Positions 25,001 through 35,340 of a DNA stretch of 64,000 bases are shown here, piece by piece. Position 1 is the stretch's first letter; every line of letters starts with the position of its first letter. Both the position numbers and the translations under genes were made by a program. Source of the DNA: Pleodorina starrii (taxonomy: Eukaryota; Chlorophyta; Chlorophyceae; Chlamydomonadales; Volvocaceae); assembly GCA_030267565.1 (NCBI GenBank), contig BRXU01000001.1:9589001-9653000 (forward strand). Reading direction: 5' to 3'. The notes under the pieces are model-generated. The model ran no database searches. It saw nothing but the letters and a program-made list of their open reading frames with translations, and was not told the DNA's origin.

Positions 25001-28000
25001 GTTGGCCGCGTGTGAGGCCTTCGCGGCGCTGCCCGACAGCCACGGACTGAGACCGGGGGCGGCGCTGAGGCCCACGCTGCAGGTGGGGTGGGGGGGGGAG
25101 GTCGGGGAGTGGGAAGGGGGGGGGGCGGGGGGTGCTGAGGCCCGCGCTGCAGGTGGGGGTGGGGGGGAGCACGGGGAGTGGGGAAGGGGGTAATTTAAAC
25201 GGCCCGGGACGAGGGAACGTAACGCAGTTACCTGGGATATTACCTGAGGATTACCTGATATCTCCAGCAGAAATAAAACGAGCGCGCGGCCGCGTCGCCG
25301 CCGACCAACCCCAGACAGGGGGGTGGGGGGTGGGGGGCCCAGGAAAAAGGCACCGCAGCGGAGGGATATAGGCTACTGGGAATCTTCACTCAACAACACT
25401 TACCAGGCATACCTGCTGCCTGTTGCCTGTCCAGTACACTGGGGGTGGGGGATGGTGAGGCCCCAGGCTGCGGGCGGGGGTGATCACGAGGCGGGTGATC
25501 TGGAAGTGCGGTAGCCGATAGGAGGGTAAAGGAGGAAGCGCCCTGCCCTGCCCTGCCCTCTCCTCCCCTCCTCTCCTGCCTCGGCTACTTCTCATCGCGG
25601 CTCTTCTTTCTCACCCCTCCCCCCTCCCCCCTCCCCCCACCCGCAGGCGCTGTGTCGGGCCCACCTGGAGAGCACCCACTCGCGATGTGCCATGCAGGTG
25701 GGGCGCTGGTGGCGGGGTGTTTTGGGTGTGTGTGTGTGTGGTGGGGGGGAGGGGGGAAGCAGATGGGGGAGCAGGTGGGGGAGCAGGTGGGGAAGGGGTG
25801 TTGACAGCGAAATTGCGTCCAGGGCACCCGCCCACGGCCACCTCAGTGATGCTGCTGCTCCTGCCGCGGCCGCGGCCCGCCTGCCCCTGTCCTTATTCTC
25901 GTGCGGCACCTCGAGGCAACGCAACGCGCCTAGGACCCCATCCGTCATCCCAACCACCGCCGCCCCCACCCCCCACGGGCCCCGGCCTATACGTGGATAA
26001 CCCCCCAAACCCCCCCCCCCCACACACACACACACCCGCCCCTCCCTACACGTGCACAGATGCAGCACCTGTTGGAGGCGGAGCAGTGGGTCCCCGCAGA
26101 GGCGCACACGTCCTTCCAGGCCATCGTGGACCGATTGGAGGAGAGGTGCCCGGGCGCACGGCAGCAGCAGCAGCAGACGACGGAGCAGCAGACGGAGCAG
26201 ACGACGGGACTGGGGGCGGCGGCGGCAGGCGCAGGCGCGGGGGAGGGGAAGGCCGCGGCGTGGCAGCGCCCGACGGAAGGTGCGTCACGTCGCGTCGCGC
26301 AGAGGCCGCGAGTGCTGGGTTGGGACCGGGGGAGTCCTCGAGACACAAAACAAAAGGTTCTTCTTTCGGCAGCTCTGTCATGACCATGAATCATAAACAG
26401 CACAGTATAATTATGTCTCACGTTGCCGCTGCTGCCTGCCTGCCCGCTCCCTGCTCCCTCAGGTCTGCTGCGCCTGGGGGGCCGCCACTACTGGCCAGTA
26501 AATGCGCTACTGATGCTGCTCAAGCTGTTGGACGAGCACTACCTGGGCCTCCTGCCCGCGTCGCCGCCGCCGCAGGCCGCCACCGCCGCCGCGGCCGCCG
26601 GCGGCGGCCCCGGCGCGGCCTCTGCGCGGCTGCGGCAGGGGCAGGGCCAGGGGCCGGGGCCAGCAGGGGGGGCGTCTGGTGGGCGGGTGGGGGGGCCGGT
26701 CCCGGGGGCTGCGGGTGCGGGGCCTCAGGCCGCCAGCTGGGCCCTATCCACGGTGGGGGCGGATGTGGCCCAGCGCTGCTTGGAGCTGCTGCGGACGTTC
26801 AACACCGTCACGGCGCAGCAGGTGGGTGCGTGTGTGTGTGTGTGGCCCCTTCTTGAATACCGTACCTCCTTCCCCCTTCGCATCACACACGCGAGCAACC
26901 CCCCATTTAGGAATGGAAAGAAGCCCACCTCTCCACCTGTCCACCTGTCCCCCCCCCTCCACCTCGTTTTTTTTTGCAGACAGGAAGGATTTTTTCTGAT
27001 TTGATACCGTTTGCGGGCTCCGGCCTGTACGTGGATAACCCCTCCCCCCTCCCCCCTCCCCAGGTCCTGGGCGCCGGCGCCATGCGCACCGCCGGCCTCA
27101 AGTCCATCTCCGCCAAGCACCTGGCCCTGGCGGCGCAGTCGCTGACGGCGCTGCTGGCGGCGCTGCCGCTGCTGCGCTGGCAGCTGGCGGCGGCCATCGC
27201 GGACGCGCCCCGCCGGGCGCTGCTCATGCCGGAATTCGACCGACTGGCGCAGGTGGGGGACCCGTGGGCCGGTCGGTGGCAGACCCGTGGGTCGGTCGGT
27301 GGCAGACCCAAGGGTCGGTCGGTGTGGGTCAGTGGGTTTGGGTGCGGGTCGCGTGAGCGGTGTGTGTGGGCGTGCATGTGCCGCCCTCCTGCCTCCTCTC
27401 TCCTCGCGAGCTCCCTCCCCGGCTTCCCTTCTCAGTCCCCTAGGCCACGTCATCACCCTTCGCCGCCTCCTTCCCCCGCCCTTCCCCCGCCCTTCCCGCC
27501 ATCCCCCTCCCCGCCCCTGTGCGCCCCGAAACCAAACCCCAACAGGACCTGAACCTCCACGTGGAGGAGATCCACGGCAAGCTGGTGGACATCATGCAGG
27601 ACCGGGTGCTGGCGGCGTGCAGGTGCGTGTGTGTGCGTGTGCGTGTGTGCGTGTGTGTATGTGCGTGTGTGTGCGTGTGTGCGTGTGTGTATGTCGGCTT
27701 GTCGGGGCTTGGTGGGAAGGAGGCGGGGAGAGGGCGGGAGGGCGGGAGGGCGGGAGGGCGAGAGGGTGGGAGGGTGGGAGGGTGGGAGGCCCTCCGATTT
27801 GTGGCGACGGCTCCCTGCCCCGTTGCCCTCCGTTGCATGCCCAGTGCTGCTCCATGCTCTGTGGCGGGCTGGCCCGCGGCTGCTCGGCGCAGCTCCTCTC
27901 CAGCCCTCCACCCTAACCCCCGCGCGCCGCCGGCGCCTGTTTCCTACCCTCTCCCCTCTCCTTTTCACCCGCCTCCCGGACCCCGCACCTCTGCAACCTT

Positions 28001-29729
28001 TGCCCTCTCTTTCCTTTGACCCCCGGGCCGCCGGGAACCCAACCAAACCAAACCCAACCCAACCTCGACCCCCCGCAGGCAGGTGTCGGCCGACTCGGAG
28101 GCCTGGGCGCGCGCCGCGCCAGCGCTGGCGGCGCACCAGGCCGCCCAGCCGACACCGTCCGAGGCGCTGCGGCTACTGGCCCGCCAGCTGGGCACACTGC
28201 GCTCCGTACTGCAGCCCATCTTGCAGCCGGAGGAAGTGTCGTACATCTTTGGCCGCGTGGCGGCGGCGTGCAGCGAGTCGCTGGCGGGGCTGCTCGACAG
28301 CCTCACGCCGCCGCCGCCGCCGCCGGCTGCGCCGGCGGCGCCGGCGGCGGCGCCGCCGACCGGCGGGCTGCTGCGGGGGCTGGGCGGCGGCGGCGCCGCC
28401 GCCGCCGCCGCCGCCGCGACGGCGGCGGCGGAGGCGCACGCGGCGGCGACGGCGGCGTGGGACGCCAGCCGGCGCGCCAATGCGCTGTTTATGTTGCAGG
28501 CGCTGGCGGCACTGCCGCTGGATCCCTCGCGGACCAGCAGCTACGTGACCCGCCTCGCTACCTTTTACACAAAGCACTACGGACTGCTGCCCGCGGACGT
28601 GCAGGCGCGCCCCCCCGCACCCACCGCGGCAGCAGCAGCCGCCGCGCCTGCCGCGGCCCCGGCGGCGGCGGCTCCGCCACCAGCGGCGGCGGCAGCAGCC
28701 GCTGCAGGAGCGCCGTCGCCGCCAGCCGGCGGCGGCCAGGCAGGCGCAGCGGCGTCGCTGAGCGGCACGGTGGCGCATGCGCCGCCGCAGTCGCAGCGAC
28801 AGCAGGACGAGGAGGAGCAGCGGCGGGCGCAGCAGGCGGGGGCAGGCAACCCCTTCAGCGACGCGACCTTGGCCGACCGCCCGACCGCCAACGGCCACTC
28901 CGCCGGAGGTACAGCAGCGCCGGCGGCGGCGGCGCCGGCGCCGGCGGCGGCGCTGGCGGTGGCGGTGGCTGGTGGGCGGGGGCCCTCCGAATCGGCAGCA
29001 GAGAAACCTGCACCGCCGGGGCCGCCGGACCTGACGACCTCGCCGCCATCGTCCTTGGCGGCGACGGCGGCGACGGCGACGGCAGCAGCGGCGGCGGCGG
29101 ACCTTCCGGACTCTCCTGCTGGGAGGCCGACGGAGGCGGAGGCGGCGGCGGTGGACACGGGCGCAGGCGCAGACGCCGGTGCGGCGATGGATCCCGACAG
29201 GGCCGCTGCCGCATCGCCTGTTGGTGACCTTGCAGTCCAGGCAGCCTCGGAGTCACAGCCCGAATCGCCGCTGCTGCCGCTGCCGCTGCCGCCGCCGCCG
29301 CCCGGGCAGCAGCAGGAGACCCAGCAGGGGGAGACTCAGGGGGATCCGGGGCGCGGGCAGGTGCAGGTGCAGGCGCCCGTCGCGCAGGTAGGCACGGGGG
29401 ATGAGGCCGCGGCCGCGACAGCCGACGGCGTGTCGGCAGGCCACGAGGAGGCCGGTGCTCCAGGGGCCGGTGGGGCTGGGGAGGGTGGGGAGGGTGGGGA
29501 TGGCTGCTCCGGCGCCAGTGACAGCGCCAGCGGAGCCACAACGGAGGAGCCTGGGGACGCTGGTGGCGGCGGCGGGGGCGGGCACGAAGGGCCGGGAGGG
29601 CCCGGAGCGCCCGGAGGCGGTGGGGGTTCCGGAGAGGAGCTGGCGGGCGCCGGCGTAGGAGTGGCGGCGCCGGCGGCGGCGATTTTGTTTGACCCTCTGG
29701 CTGGGCTTGAGGTGGGCCGGGGGCGGTAG
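16026..29729 (+). CDS. VPS54: VPS54, GARP complex subunit (vacuolar protein sorting 54)
   Basis: Exons: 16026-16620, 18766-18875, 20091-20134, 20856-20937, 21558-21692, 21991-22089, 22453-22519, 22674-22867, 23028-23611, 24196-24462, 24971-25082, 25647-25697, 26060-26279, 26463-26821, 27064-27252, 27546-27622, 28079-29729; 1612 codons, all in phase. VPS54 tethers endosome-derived vesicles at the trans-Golgi with VPS51-53. Family landmarks are VVPPLFFNEDF (about 236), the coiled-coil N-terminal region DVVETQLMLEISSRS to AAAKAVLPLMLEAGDYAG, HYWPVNALLMLLKLLDEHYL, and the Vps54 domain VLGAGAMRTAGLKSISAKHL (about 974). Animal and plant homologues are about 1000 residues. The excess is Ala/Gly/Pro insertions plus a low-complexity tail from about residue 1237. 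The first junction (16620 to 18766) and the last 370 codons are the weakest parts; a donor at 29708 would give another 3' end. Confidence 0.87.
17009..17235 (+). repeat. Minisatellite, ~36-bp unit, six copies
   Basis: Six copies of a CCATGCGCCGCACCGCAGCT unit plus a CCGGGTG and G-run, differing mainly in G-run length. Located in the first VPS54 intron. Confidence 0.9.
18905..18967 (+). repeat. Second dispersed repeat family, copy 1
   Basis: Begins GGCCCGGGACGAGGGAACG, then a TTACCTGGGATATTACCTGA block ending CCAGCAG. Located about 30 nt after a VPS54 donor. Matches 25197-25270. Confidence 0.85.
19307..19601 (+). repeat. Minisatellite of CAGCACACGT(CAT) units
   Basis: More than twenty 10- or 13-bp units in the VPS54 intron 18876-20090. 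There are no unique spacers, so this is not a CRISPR array. Confidence 0.92.
19738..20078 (+). repeat. (CCCTCTACC)-type pyrimidine minisatellite
   Basis: Imperfect CCCCTCCCTCTA units running almost to the acceptor at 20090; they form a very long polypyrimidine tract. Confidence 0.85.
20812..20838 (-). repeat. Dispersed repeat, copy E (acceptor side)
   Basis: Partial copy whose GGATAACCCCC end lies 17 nt before the exon starting 20856. Confidence 0.8.
21141..21240 (+). repeat. (CGGGT)20 microsatellite
   Basis: Twenty perfect 5-bp units in a VPS54 intron. It is complementary to the CCCGA array at 60402-60478. Confidence 0.95.
21697..21720 (+). repeat. Dispersed repeat, copy F (donor side)
   Basis: Starts a few nt after the GTGAGG donor at 21693, and its G-run merges with the donor. 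Confidence 0.85.
22414..22447 (-). repeat. Dispersed repeat, copy G (acceptor side)
   Basis: Full-length copy; its C-run is followed by TTCAG, the acceptor of the exon at 22453. Confidence 0.9.
23631..23868 (+). repeat. (GGGGGA)n G-tract array
   Basis: About thirty GGGGGA units in a VPS54 intron, starting about 20 nt after the donor at 23612. Strong G-quadruplex potential on the transcribed RNA. Confidence 0.93.
24898..24940 (-). repeat. Dispersed repeat, copy H (acceptor side)
   Basis: Full-length diverged copy ending 30 nt before the exon at 24971. Confidence 0.85.
25197..25270 (+). repeat. Second dispersed repeat family, copy 2
   Basis: Same sequence as 18905-18967 with an extra GGATTACCTGA block. 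In a VPS54 intron, same orientation. Confidence 0.85.
25974..26006 (-). repeat. Dispersed repeat, copy I (acceptor side)
   Basis: Copy ending 53 nt before the exon at 26060. Confidence 0.85.
27008..27047 (-). repeat. Dispersed repeat, copy J (acceptor side)
   Basis: Full-length copy whose C-run continues into the acceptor at 27063. Confidence 0.9.
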
Positions 29730-32163
29730 TGGGAAGAGGGGTAGCGATGCAGGTGCGTTGCGGGGTAGGAGTGTAGTGTGTGTGCGCGTATTGGGGGGAC
29801 GTGGTGCGGATGGGGTGACTGCTAGATATCTCGAGATAGGCGGCACCGGCACCGGGTGCAACGTGGTTCGGCGGCGGCTCGGAGAGCTGCGGCCGGGGGG
29901 GCCGGGGGGACCGGGGCCGGGGGGGCCGGGGCTTGGTTGGGAGCTGGTTGAGCGGTGTGCGAGGGAGGGCTTTTGTCGGGACGGACAAGCGGGACATCAC
30001 CGCGCTCGAGCCGGTCACTTGGAACTCGGTCTCGGCGAGGCGGGTTGGAGGACACGAGATAGGAAGGCAGCGGTGCGTGGACTGGTGCGTGGGCTGGTGC
30101 TTTTTTCGGTTTCTGTTTCTTTCGGTTCTGTTGATGGCGCCGTTGCGCAGCAGCGCCAGAGTCACGGCAGCAGCAGGATGGAGGCCTGTGGTTTGTCTCA
30201 CACTCAGAGTAGGAGAATTAGGTCCTGGCATGAGAATAGGGTTGCAGCTGGGTTGCAGCGGTGGGGGGCAGAGCCGACGGCCGAGGTTATGGAGGTATGT
30301 CGGCCCACAAACGGTAGGCGGGTGACAGGCTGATAGACGTATATACGGTAAGCGGGAAAGCGGCATAGAAAAAGAGGCCCCGTCGTTATGGCGGTGCTTG
30401 AAAAGGCAGCGGGGCTGGCGGCTGGCGGGAGGGCGACTGGCGCGCTCATGGTTGCCGCTGCTGTTGTTGTTATCCTCCGCGCGGCAGCCGGCCGGTGGCT
30501 GGCGGCCCCCGGGGCGCCATGGCTCGGACGCTTCTCTCTCGGCAGGAAAGAGAGAAGGCACAGAGGTGGCCGCGTTGCAGCTGCACGGTCGACGATGGTA
30601 TACATCCGTACAGTTGTACAGCCATCCATGCATCCGGCACGCAGTTTACATGTTTCCGTGCCGGCGATTGTGCGGGGACATGACTGGCGCCCGCAACGGC
30701 CCGCCCGCATGGACAGGTCCCGCCCCGCCCCGCCCGCTCGGCCTGCTGTCCCACGGGGGGCGTCCTCGGCCTTCCAACCCACGTCGCGGTGCAGCCAGTC
30801 GACCAGCTCTTTCCTCCCCCCGCCTCCTCCCGCCTCCCTCTCCGGCCGCTGGCGCGTATCTTTCCGTTCCGGCGACCCCCCATGGACGGCCGCTGCCGCT
30901 GCCGGTGCTGCCGCCGTCGCAGGCACCGATAACGGTAATGGTAATATAGTGATGAATGGCATGGAGCCCTCCCCCCCCCACACACGCGCCCCTCCACCCC
31001 AGCCATCAATGAACCGCCGACGAGCGGCGCGGAGTACGGCGAGTACCGGTATGTACCTTCGGTCGAAATGCGATACTGGGCCCGCACGCCCCTGCCTGCT
31101 CCATAACATACATGATGCTGCACGCCAGCACGTCACAGCCCCCTGCCAGGTCTCGCCGGGCGCAACGCGCCCCCTCTCACTCACGCGGTCACGCCTGCTG
31201 GTCACCAGCTCGGCCTCCCGCCGCCACCTGTCACCGCGCATCGTCACCGTCACCCCAAGGGTCCTATCGGGGGCACCGTCACCCAAGACCGCCGCAAAAC
31301 GGAGCGCAACGCAACGCGACGTGTAATGGACGCGAAGTTGCATTCTACCCGCTCGGCGCTACGCCCCTGCAGGCCAGCCCAGCGCAAGCGCCGTGCGTTC
31401 ACGGGCCCCCCGCGTCAGCGAAGCGGGTAAACCCTAAGACCCCCAAAACACCCAACAGGAAGCGGAGGCGCCGCAGTCCGGCAGAGCCCCAGGCACACAG
31501 TCCCGCCAGGGACGTCGCAGCCGCCAACTCACAATATGGCAACGGCAACTTCTTCTTTCTGCCGTAACAGTACGGTAATCACCCGTGGGGGAATGAGCAT
31601 AAAAAACGTCAGGTCACCAACTCACCGTTGTCCGTACCTCGGGATGAGGGACATTCCGCATCACTTGGCTCCGCACCGGCCAACGAGAAAGCTCTTATTC
31701 GCAGCCCAGGGGGGTTATCAACGTATAGGCCGGAGCCCGTGAACGGTAACGTAGCAGAGGGGGGAGGGGGGGCAGGGCCACGCAGACGCAGCGGGATCCA
31801 TGCACCCTCACCCACAGCGGAGGCGCACGAACGAGACGCGCCTCCGCACCACGCCCTTGCCAGTCGCCACCTCTCCCCCCTTCCGCGGGCAACGCGCAAG
31901 CGGGGGGAGGGTGCACCACCAGGACCACCACCACCCATCGGTGCGTCTTCCGGGAGAGAGGAAGATAGAGAAAGAGAGAGACAGAGGAAGAGAGCAAACC
32001 AAACGCGAAAGGGCCGTCCTGTCCGGCCCCTCAAACTCCAAAACCTACCACACCGCACCGATGCCACAGATGAGCCCCAGCCCCACCGCCCAGGCGGGCC
32101 CTCGTGCACACACCCAGGGACGCGGCACCACCGCCACCACCACCAACCGCGCCCCGACAGTCC
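29730..32163. other. Convergent 3' flanks of VPS54 and the glycosyltransferase gene
   Basis: No exon with family character was found on either strand. Candidate TGTAA signals are at 31322-31326 (plus) and 30646-30650 (minus, TTACA on plus), which would imply long, possibly overlapping 3' UTRs. A full-length dispersed repeat is at 31709-31750. Confidence 0.45.
31709..31750 (+). repeat. Dispersed repeat, copy K (intergenic)
   Basis: Full-length copy with G-run, TTATC core and the CCCGTGAACGGTAAC end intact; the best intact representative outside a gene. Confidence 0.9.
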
Positions 32164-33582
32164 TTAGAGCCCGTACGACCTGGCATGCTCCGGCGCGTCG
32201 TACCGGCACTCCGCAATGTGTCCAACCTCGTACCCCGTGTACACAAACCCCAGCGCCCGCAGCAGCCGCAGCAGGGCACCGCTGGGGCAGCAGCACCTGT
32301 CGGGTCGCAGCAACCGCAACAGCTTGACCGCGCCCTGGCCGAAGGGGTGGCGCACCCACGTCTTGCGCGGCGCCAGGCGCTGCGACTGCGGGTAGCGCTG
32401 CCGTACCCAGCTGATGTACGACGCATACTCGCTGAAGCCCAGATCCGCGGTAGCCGGATCCACCGCCCCCAAGATGCGCCACGCCCAGTCCAGATCCGAA
32501 TCCGGATCCGGATCAAAATCCAGCTCATCCATAGCTTCGACCGCCTGAACCACCTCCGGTTGCTTTAGCGGCGCACCGCCGTCACCTGCGCCGCCGCCAG
32601 CACCGCCGCCAGCACCACCGCCGCCGTCGGAGCCGCCGCTGGACCCGGGTCCGGCTGCCAGCTCCCGCAGGAACTCCCGAAGGTAGGGCCTGTAGATGAC
32701 CATCCAGTGCGTTACAAAGGAGGTGCCGTCGGGCGCAAACTCCAGGCCGCGCTTGAAGAGGCGCTGGAAGCTGGCCATGTAGCCGGGGGACACGGAACCG
32801 CCGATGTTGACCAGCGTCTGGACCTGGCCGCCGGCGGCGGCGGCGCCGCCGCCGCGGCCGGGGGGCAGGTCGCCGTCGCCTTCTCCCAGGGGTGCTCGCC
32901 ACAGCAGCTGCACGGGCTGCAGCAGCACCATATCCAGGTCCCAGATCAGGTAGTACTCGGAAAGGTCCGGCAGCGCCATCACGGAGGCGAGTTTCACCAG
33001 CTGCTGCATGTACCAGCCGGCCAGCTCCCGGCCGCGCAGGCGGCGGTGCTGGTCGAGTCCCAGGCGGCGACGCAGGAAGTCGCCGACGCGGTCGAGCGTG
33101 AGGCCGGGCAGGAAGCCATCTTGCAGGTGGCAGGCGACGTTGGGCGCAAAGGTGTCGAAGACGGCGCACTTTTCGGGGCCGGTGGTGACGATGTGGATGG
33201 TGCGCGGGCGGAGGTGGGTGTTGAGCGAGGCGACCGCCTGGCGCGTCACGCAGCTGGGCTTGAGGGAGACGGCCACCACGTCGATAGGCTGCTGCTCTCG
33301 CTCGTGGATGAGTTGTTGCTGGGAGCGCAGCGCTCTGACGCGGGAGCTGACGTGGGCGAAGTAGAGGAGCAGGCACAGCGCGGCAATGCCGGAAATAATT
33401 GCCCACTTGGTGGCGCGCCGGGTGCTGCTGTGCTGCCGGCGCCGTCTGCCACTAGAGACGTTCACAAGGTTAGCGCCAGTGGTAAGGCTGCTTCTAGGAG
33501 ACAGGACGCGGGCTTCGATATCAACAACGGGCTCCTGCGGTTTCGTCTGGTGCGAAGTGGAGGTGCGATAAGAGGGACCCAT
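32164..33582 (-). CDS. Type II membrane glycosyltransferase-like protein (GT-A fold, DUF6492-like)
   Basis: Single exon of 472 residues, ATG at 33580-33582, stop at 32164. A basic cytoplasmic tail (GRRRRQ, STRR) precedes one TM helix WAIISGIAALCLLLYFAHV (about 60-78), the layout of a Golgi type II enzyme. The lumenal part has DVVAVSLKPSCVTRQAVASL, then GWYMQQLVKLASVM and YYLIWDLDMVLLQPV with a DxD-type DLDM at 215-218 (nucleotide-sugar/metal site), then SFVTHWMVIY and LGFSEYASYISWV. This order resembles bacterial and algal DUF6492 proteins. Acidic DELDFDPDPDSDLDW and Gly-rich stretches are local insertions. Donor and acceptor sugars are not determinable. It has no neighbour suggesting a cluster. 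Confidence 0.8.
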   Translation of the reverse strand: MGPSYRTSTSHQTKPQEPVVDIEARVLSPRSSLTTGANLVNVSSGRRRRQHSSTRRATKWAIISGIAALCLLLYFAHVSSRVRALRSQQQLIHEREQQPIDVVAVSLKPSCVTRQAVASLNTHLRPRTIHIVTTGPEKCAVFDTFAPNVACHLQDGFLPGLTLDRVGDFLRRRLGLDQHRRLRGRELAGWYMQQLVKLASVMALPDLSEYYLIWDLDMVLLQPVQLLWRAPLGEGDGDLPPGRGGGAAAAGGQVQTLVNIGGSVSPGYMASFQRLFKRGLEFAPDGTSFVTHWMVIYRPYLREFLRELAAGPGSSGGSDGGGGAGGGAGGGAGDGGAPLKQPEVVQAVEAMDELDFDPDPDSDLDWAWRILGAVDPATADLGFSEYASYISWVRQRYPQSQRLAPRKTWVRHPFGQGAVKLLRLLRPDRCCCPSGALLRLLRALGFVYTGYEVGHIAECRYDAPEHARSYGL

Positions 33583-34099
33583 TGAGCTTGCCCATCCTTG
33601 CCGCTAATTAGAATTTAAAAGCGCATTGTGCGCCAAGAATTGCGGGGCGCCCGCGCACGGCATGCCGATGGGGCGCCGAGACGAAATGCGCGCAGTACGA
33701 AAGCGGTCCAAAAGAAGACATTCTTGGATGTGCTTATTATCATGTTTTGACACACTGTAGTTCAGTTGGTATTTACGGTTGCACTTTCAGTATTCTCCAA
33801 TTTTGAATTTCGTCACCCGCACATCGAGTACATACGACAAATTGAAAGGGCCCGAGCGATGCTGCCTGCTATGATATCAACGATATCCGGGACACCTATA
33901 GCTCTGCTAGCTGCGCCATTTCCGCTCATGAGTCTTGGTCGGACAGGCCATGGGCGCGATTGGGCCTGCCTGTTTACCACTTCTGCTGATCCAGATGCTG
34001 GGAAACAGGGCGAAGCTTTGGGGCCGAACAGGAATTCGGTCAACGGGACGGCCGCCCGCAACCCAACTGCGAGTGCACCCTGCGTGCAGCCGGGAGGCT
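33583..34099. promoter_or_regulatory. Upstream region of the glycosyltransferase gene
   Basis: AT-richer sequence after the minus-strand start, presumably 5' UTR/promoter. No specific element was recognised. Confidence 0.3.
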
Positions 34100-35340
34100 T
34101 GCGAGCAGCGAAGCTGTGCAGCCTGACGGGTCTCTGCTCTCGCACAAAGGTCAACATCGTAAACACGAACATGCGGTGCCCCGCCTGCTTGCTGGACCGC
34201 CTCACCGGCGACAACACCTTGACACTTTTCCCCGCCGTTTCCATCGAGGAGACGGTGCGGCTGATGTCGACCCATGCCGGCTCGTGCCCCACGGAGGAGG
34301 CGGCATCGGGGAGTTGGAAATCTATCAGTCCATCTGCGTCCAGCTGGAGCGCCACACCGGACACCGTCATCCCCACTGACGACTTCGGATCTCGGCAGCG
34401 CGCAACGCGGTTGTTTCCGCTAGCGCACGCCACTACCCTCTCGCACACGGCGGCCCGGCCGTTCCAGCCACTTGTTCAAAGAGGTGCCGGATCCAGCAAC
34501 GCGTCCTGCAACCCAGGCCCGCCGCAGGCGTCGGGTGCCGCCGATGACGCCGACCCAAATCCTAGATCAACGTGCCTGGGAGCAACACGCAGGGATGGAG
34601 CTGTCTTCCCGTCTGCGAGCATGGGCAACCCAGCCTTGGCAAGCGCCGCGCCGATGACGTCTATCTTGAGCTGCGTCGCAGCTGGCGAAGCCGCCCTTCA
34701 CAAGCCGCCTGCCGCGCTGCTACCACGCGCTTTGCCGGGTCGTGGGCGGGGCCCTGCTCACCAAGGGCATTTTGCTGCGGAAGCTATGCTGCAGGTAGGT
34801 CGCAGGAAAGGCAACGTGCGGGCAGAACCGTAACTCCGGGAACTCAGCCCAAAGTTCTGTGGCGCGATGCCGGCCCAAGCATTGGCACGCGCTTGCGCCG
34901 ACCGCGCTGTGCGTGCGATTCGCCTTATGCAACTCATGCGCTTTTGTTGCAGTTTTGACGCATCCAGAGCTTGCATGTCGTGTGGCGTGCTGCCGGATTG
35001 TTCTGGCAGGCCGGCGGAGCCATAGTGCCCGGGTCCGTCCTGCCTGTGTTGATGCGCCGCCGCGAGTCCATGTGGGTCGCACGCATGCTCGTAGTTCCCC
35101 AACTGCAAAGCGCGGCGTAGCCCATCTTTACCGCCGCACGCCCTGTCCTGTGCCTCGTTCGACCGCCCTGAATCAGCTTTCCTATGCCCGCTCCCTGTGC
35201 CCTTCTGCCCGCTCCCTGCGGCTGCGCACGGCATGCAGACCTCGTCTCCGTGGCCCTGACTTGCGCCGCCGCCCTCGATCAGCCGGGCGTCGGTATTCAT
35301 GCCTTCTTCCGATGTGGGGTCCCGGCGTCACTGCAGGTTG
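34100..35340 (+). pseudogene. Probable decayed gene relic, family unrecognised
   Basis: Several plus-strand patches have coding-like codon use but lie in different frames, interrupted by stops. Frame 3 near 34300 has IGELEIYQSICVQLERH. Frame 2 at 34565-34650 has DQRAWEQHAGMELSSRLRAW. Frame 3 at 34640-34680 has ADDVYLELRRSW. Frame 2 at 34682-34794 has RCYHALCRVVGGALLTKGIL, ending at a GTAGGT donor-like site. Frame 3 at 34959-35117 has HVVWRAAGLFWQAGGAIVPG. Frame 3 at 35217-35330 has LVSVALTCAAALDQPGVG. Frame switches at about 34650 and 34680 look like indels. A functional multi-exon gene mis-read by me, or antisense coding, remains possible; the minus strand also has high third-position GC near 34140-34390. 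Confidence 0.35.

Noticed and set aside
28855..30633. 592-codon minus-strand ORF
   Set aside because: Antisense of the VPS54 last exon in very GC-rich DNA; Pro/Arg/Ala-only composition and no domain.
30204..31343. 379-codon minus-strand ORF
   Set aside because: Composition is arbitrary, other frames are equally open, and no domain or splice structure supports it; lies in a convergent 3' region.
33766..34833. 355-codon plus-strand ORF in frame 1
   Set aside because: Third-position GC is low compared with confirmed genes, and better coding-like patches lie in frames 2 and 3 of the same strand; treated as part of a decayed region.
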